Source: Alphaproteobacteria bacterium
Lineage (GTDB): Bacteria > Pseudomonadota > Alphaproteobacteria > Rhodobacterales > Rhodobacteraceae
Direction: 5' to 3'
NCBI GenBank assembly: GCA_030425945.1
Contig: JAUHZL010000035.1
Coordinates: 1 to 13,181, forward strand
DNA length: 13,181 nucleotides
Shown: positions 11,683 to 13,181 of the stretch, piece by piece
Numbering within the stretch: the stretch's first letter is position 1
How the letters are laid out: each line of letters starts with the position of its first letter
Translations under genes and position numbers: made by a program
Notes under the pieces: generated by a model
Told to the model about the DNA's origin: nothing
What the model saw: the letters and a program-made list of their open reading frames with translations, nothing else
Database searches by the model: none

Positions 11683-12270
11683 ATGATCGCCCCCCTGACC
11701 CCGAACGCCCACGTGATGGAGTTCCTGCTCACCCGCCGATCCCGGCCGGCCAAGACGTTGCAGGGCCCGGCCCCGGACCGCGCGGCGCTGCGCGAGATCC
11801 TGACCGCCGCCGCGCGGACGCCGGATCACGGCAAGCTGGAGCCGTGGCGCTTCATCGTGCTGGAGGCCCCTGCCCTGCGCCGCATTGCCGGGCAGGTCGC
11901 CGCGCGCGGCGCGGAGCTGGGGATCGAGCCCGAGAAGCTGGCCAAGTCGGTCGCGGAATACGAGACCTCGCCGCTCGCAGTGGTCGTCGTGGCCTCGCCC
12001 AAACCGTCCGACAAGATCCCGGCGATCGAACAGACCTACTCCGCGGGCGCGGCGTGCCTCGCACTCCTGAACGCGGCGCTGGCCTCGGGCTGGGGCGCGA
12101 ACTGGCTCAGCGGCTGGGCGAGCCATGACCGGGCCTTCGTCGAAACCGCCTTCGGCCTGTCCCCTGCCGAGTCGGTCGCCGGGGTCATCCACATCGGCAC
12201 CGAGGGCGCGGTGCCGCCCGAGCGGCCGCGCCCGGACCTCGATGCGCTGGTCCGCTGGGTGTCCGCATGA
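11683..12270 (+). CDS. Nitroreductase family protein (YdjA-like)
   Basis: This 195-residue flavoprotein oxidoreductase is of the nitroreductase fold. FMN-contact motifs are RRSRP (18-22) at the N-terminus, ARTPDHGKLEPWRFIVL (44-60) and the C-terminal block starting near 136 (SGWGANWLSGW, then ESVAGVIHIGT). The RTPDHGKLEPWRF form and the compact length match E. coli YdjA, a small nitroreductase with FMN at the dimer interface, more than NfsA or NfsB. The natural substrate is unknown. The start at 11683 has GGAG six bases upstream; an internal Met12 is possible but lacks a site. The stop overlaps the start of the next gene by four bases (ATGA), so they form an operon. Confidence 0.93.
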   Translation: MIAPLTPNAHVMEFLLTRRSRPAKTLQGPAPDRAALREILTAAARTPDHGKLEPWRFIVLEAPALRRIAGQVAARGAELGIEPEKLAKSVAEYETSPLAVVVVASPKPSDKIPAIEQTYSAGAACLALLNAALASGWGANWLSGWASHDRAFVETAFGLSPAESVAGVIHIGTEGAVPPERPRPDLDALVRWVSA

Positions 12271-12968
12271 TCGGAACGATCCTCTCCAGCTTCTCCGCCG
12301 CGGTGAACCAGAGCTTCGACCCGCGCTTCCGCCGCGTGTTGTTGCTGGGCGTCGGGCTGACCGTGGCGCTGCTGGCCGCGATCTATGCCGGGGTGCTGTG
12401 GCTTCTGAACGTGCTGGTGCCCGAAACGCTGGTTCTGCCGCTGATCGGCGAGGTGACCTGGATCAACGACCTGGCCTCCGGGGCCTCGATCCTCGTGATG
12501 CTGGTCGCCTCCGTCTTCCTGATGGTGCCGGTGGCCTCGGCGTTCACCGGGCTCTTCCTCGAACAGGTGGCTGATGCGGTCGAGGACCGGCACTACCCCG
12601 CGTTGCCGCCCGCCAAGGGGGCCTCGATCCTCGACGGGCTGCGCGACGCGCTCGGCTTTCTCGGCGTCCTGATCGTGGCGAACCTGCTGGCACTGGTGCT
12701 CTACCTCGTCTTTGCCCCGCTCGCGCCGGTGATCTTCTGGGGCCTGAACGGCTTCCTTCTGGGGCGCGAATACTTCCAGCTCGTGGCCCTGCGCCGCCTG
12801 CCGCCGGACCAGGCCAAGGCGATGCGCAGCCGCCATGCGGGCACGATCTGGATCGCAGGCGTCCTGATGGCGCTGCCGCTGACCGTGCCGATCGTGAACC
12901 TGTTCGTGCCGGTGCTGGGCGTGGCGACCTTTACCCACCTCTTCCACCGGCTGGGGGCGCGGGGCTGA
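12267..12968 (+). CDS. EI24/CysZ-like membrane protein
   Basis: This 233-residue protein fits the EI24 domain family, which includes the sulfate permease CysZ. Hydrophobic segments lie near 23-50, 72-97, 128-162 and 191-225. Loop features typical of the family are FTGLFLEQVADAVEDRHYP (93-111) and the cytoplasmic NGFLLGREYFQLVALRR stretch (161-177). A role in sulfate uptake is possible, but no sulfur genes are near, and the family is wider than CysZ. It is translationally coupled to the nitroreductase gene. Its TGA lies in the loop of a perfect nine-base-pair hairpin. Confidence 0.87.
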   Translation: MIGTILSSFSAAVNQSFDPRFRRVLLLGVGLTVALLAAIYAGVLWLLNVLVPETLVLPLIGEVTWINDLASGASILVMLVASVFLMVPVASAFTGLFLEQVADAVEDRHYPALPPAKGASILDGLRDALGFLGVLIVANLLALVLYLVFAPLAPVIFWGLNGFLLGREYFQLVALRRLPPDQAKAMRSRHAGTIWIAGVLMALPLTVPIVNLFVPVLGVATFTHLFHRLGARG

Positions 12969-12977
12969 CCCCGCGCC
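12956..12977. terminator. Perfect hairpin at the EI24 / convergent gene junction
   Basis: GGCGCGGGG (12956-12964) and CCCCGCGCC (12969-12977) form a nine-base-pair all-GC stem with the four-base loop CTGA, which holds the stop codon of the EI24 gene. The convergent gene on the other strand stops eight bases further on. There is no T tract on either side, so it may be a bidirectional terminator of the U-less type or a 3'-end protector. Confidence 0.5.
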
Positions 12978-12984
12978 AGAAACC

Positions 12985-13181
12985 TCAGCCGTCCGGGTAG
13001 AACACCCGATAGAGGTTGATGTCGTCGACCGTCACGAGGCCGGAAATGATGACTGCCGAGGTGCCGGCCCAGACCACCAGCGAAATGCCGGTGACCCAGA
13101 GCAGCTTGCGCTTGAGATCGAGATGCGCGGGCGAGCCGCCGGAGGTGCCGAGCAGCCGCTCGCCCTCGTCGCCCTGCGTGC
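12985..13181 (-). CDS. Unidentified single-pass membrane protein, C-terminal part
   Basis: The last 64 residues of a gene that enters from the right edge, ending at a TGA (12985-12987). A polar stretch containing ERLLGTSGGSPAHLDLKRK is followed by one hydrophobic helix (about LLWVTGISLVVWAGTSAVII) and a short tail ending VFYPDG. I do not recognise the family. The reading frame is open to the window edge, and its composition and hydrophobic pattern look protein-like. It converges on the EI24 gene with a 16-base gap. Confidence 0.65.
   Translation of the reverse strand, partial: TQGDEGERLLGTSGGSPAHLDLKRKLLWVTGISLVVWAGTSAVIISGLVTVDDINLYRVFYPDG

Noticed and set aside
12036..12947. 303-residue minus-strand frame over the nitroreductase and EI24 genes
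   Set aside because: Its His/Gln/Arg-rich composition is typical of an antisense shadow, and both sense genes carry family motifs.
10499..12968. Deacetylase-nitroreductase-EI24 run as a dedicated new pathway
   Set aside because: Only the last two genes overlap; the 80-base gap before the nitroreductase holds its own weak promoter, and nothing links the three functions.
1..13181. CRISPR arrays, tRNA or rRNA genes, insertion sequences, attachment sites
   Set aside because: I saw no regularly spaced repeats, cloverleaf, rRNA core sequence, transposase or integrase motifs, or flanking direct repeats.

Overview
The window is G+C-rich, gene-dense bacterial chromosome, most likely from an alphaproteobacterium of the Rhodobacterales (Rhodobacteraceae/Paracoccaceae). 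The main reasons are a clear GcrA cell-cycle regulator, three DUF6455-type cysteine proteins, a class II histone-deacetylase-like protein, a small Flp-pilin-like protein, and FNR-type boxes of the TTGAY-N4-RTCAA form. I see no rRNA, tRNA, CRISPR array, transposase or phage gene. No stretch longer than 300 bases lacks a gene.

Layout. Left part (1-4119): an ABC-2 transporter permease (-) diverges from gcrA (+). gcrA converges, with a 3-base gap, on a two-gene unit (-) of an AsmA-family protein and a VOC/glyoxalase-fold protein whose stop and start codons overlap. Next (4120-6112): two overlapping membrane-protein genes (-), an ABA4-like protein and an unrecognised seven-helix protein. They end in a classical intrinsic terminator and diverge from a TetR regulator. 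Both promoters in the 146-base divergent gap carry the same GGAAAC-centred element between -35 and -10, so the regulator probably controls itself and the membrane pair. The tetR transcript looks leaderless.

Centre (6173-9037): rimO (ribosomal protein S12 methylthiotransferase, +) meets, with no gap, a run of three DUF6455 paralogues (-). All three have cysteines at residues 46, 49 and 55 and a fourth near 72-74. Each has its own FNR/CRP-type dyad 61-87 bases upstream of its start. I consider this triplicated, apparently oxygen- or redox-controlled cysteine-protein locus the most interesting system in the window. The third box also faces a small type IVb pilin-like protein on the other strand.

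Right part (9042-13181): an M48 metalloprotease lipoprotein (-), an acidic 87-residue hypothetical protein (+, probably leaderless), a DUF167/YggU protein (-), then three co-directional genes (+): a class II HDAC-like deacetylase, a YdjA-type nitroreductase and an overlapping EI24/CysZ-like membrane protein. The window closes with the C-terminal end of an unidentified single-pass membrane protein (-).

Five convergent gene pairs are separated by only 0-16 bases. Several 3' ends carry GC-rich stem-loops with the stop codon in the loop rather than U-tract terminators. Family calls come from reading motifs by eye, without database searches; promoter and operator calls are pattern-based.
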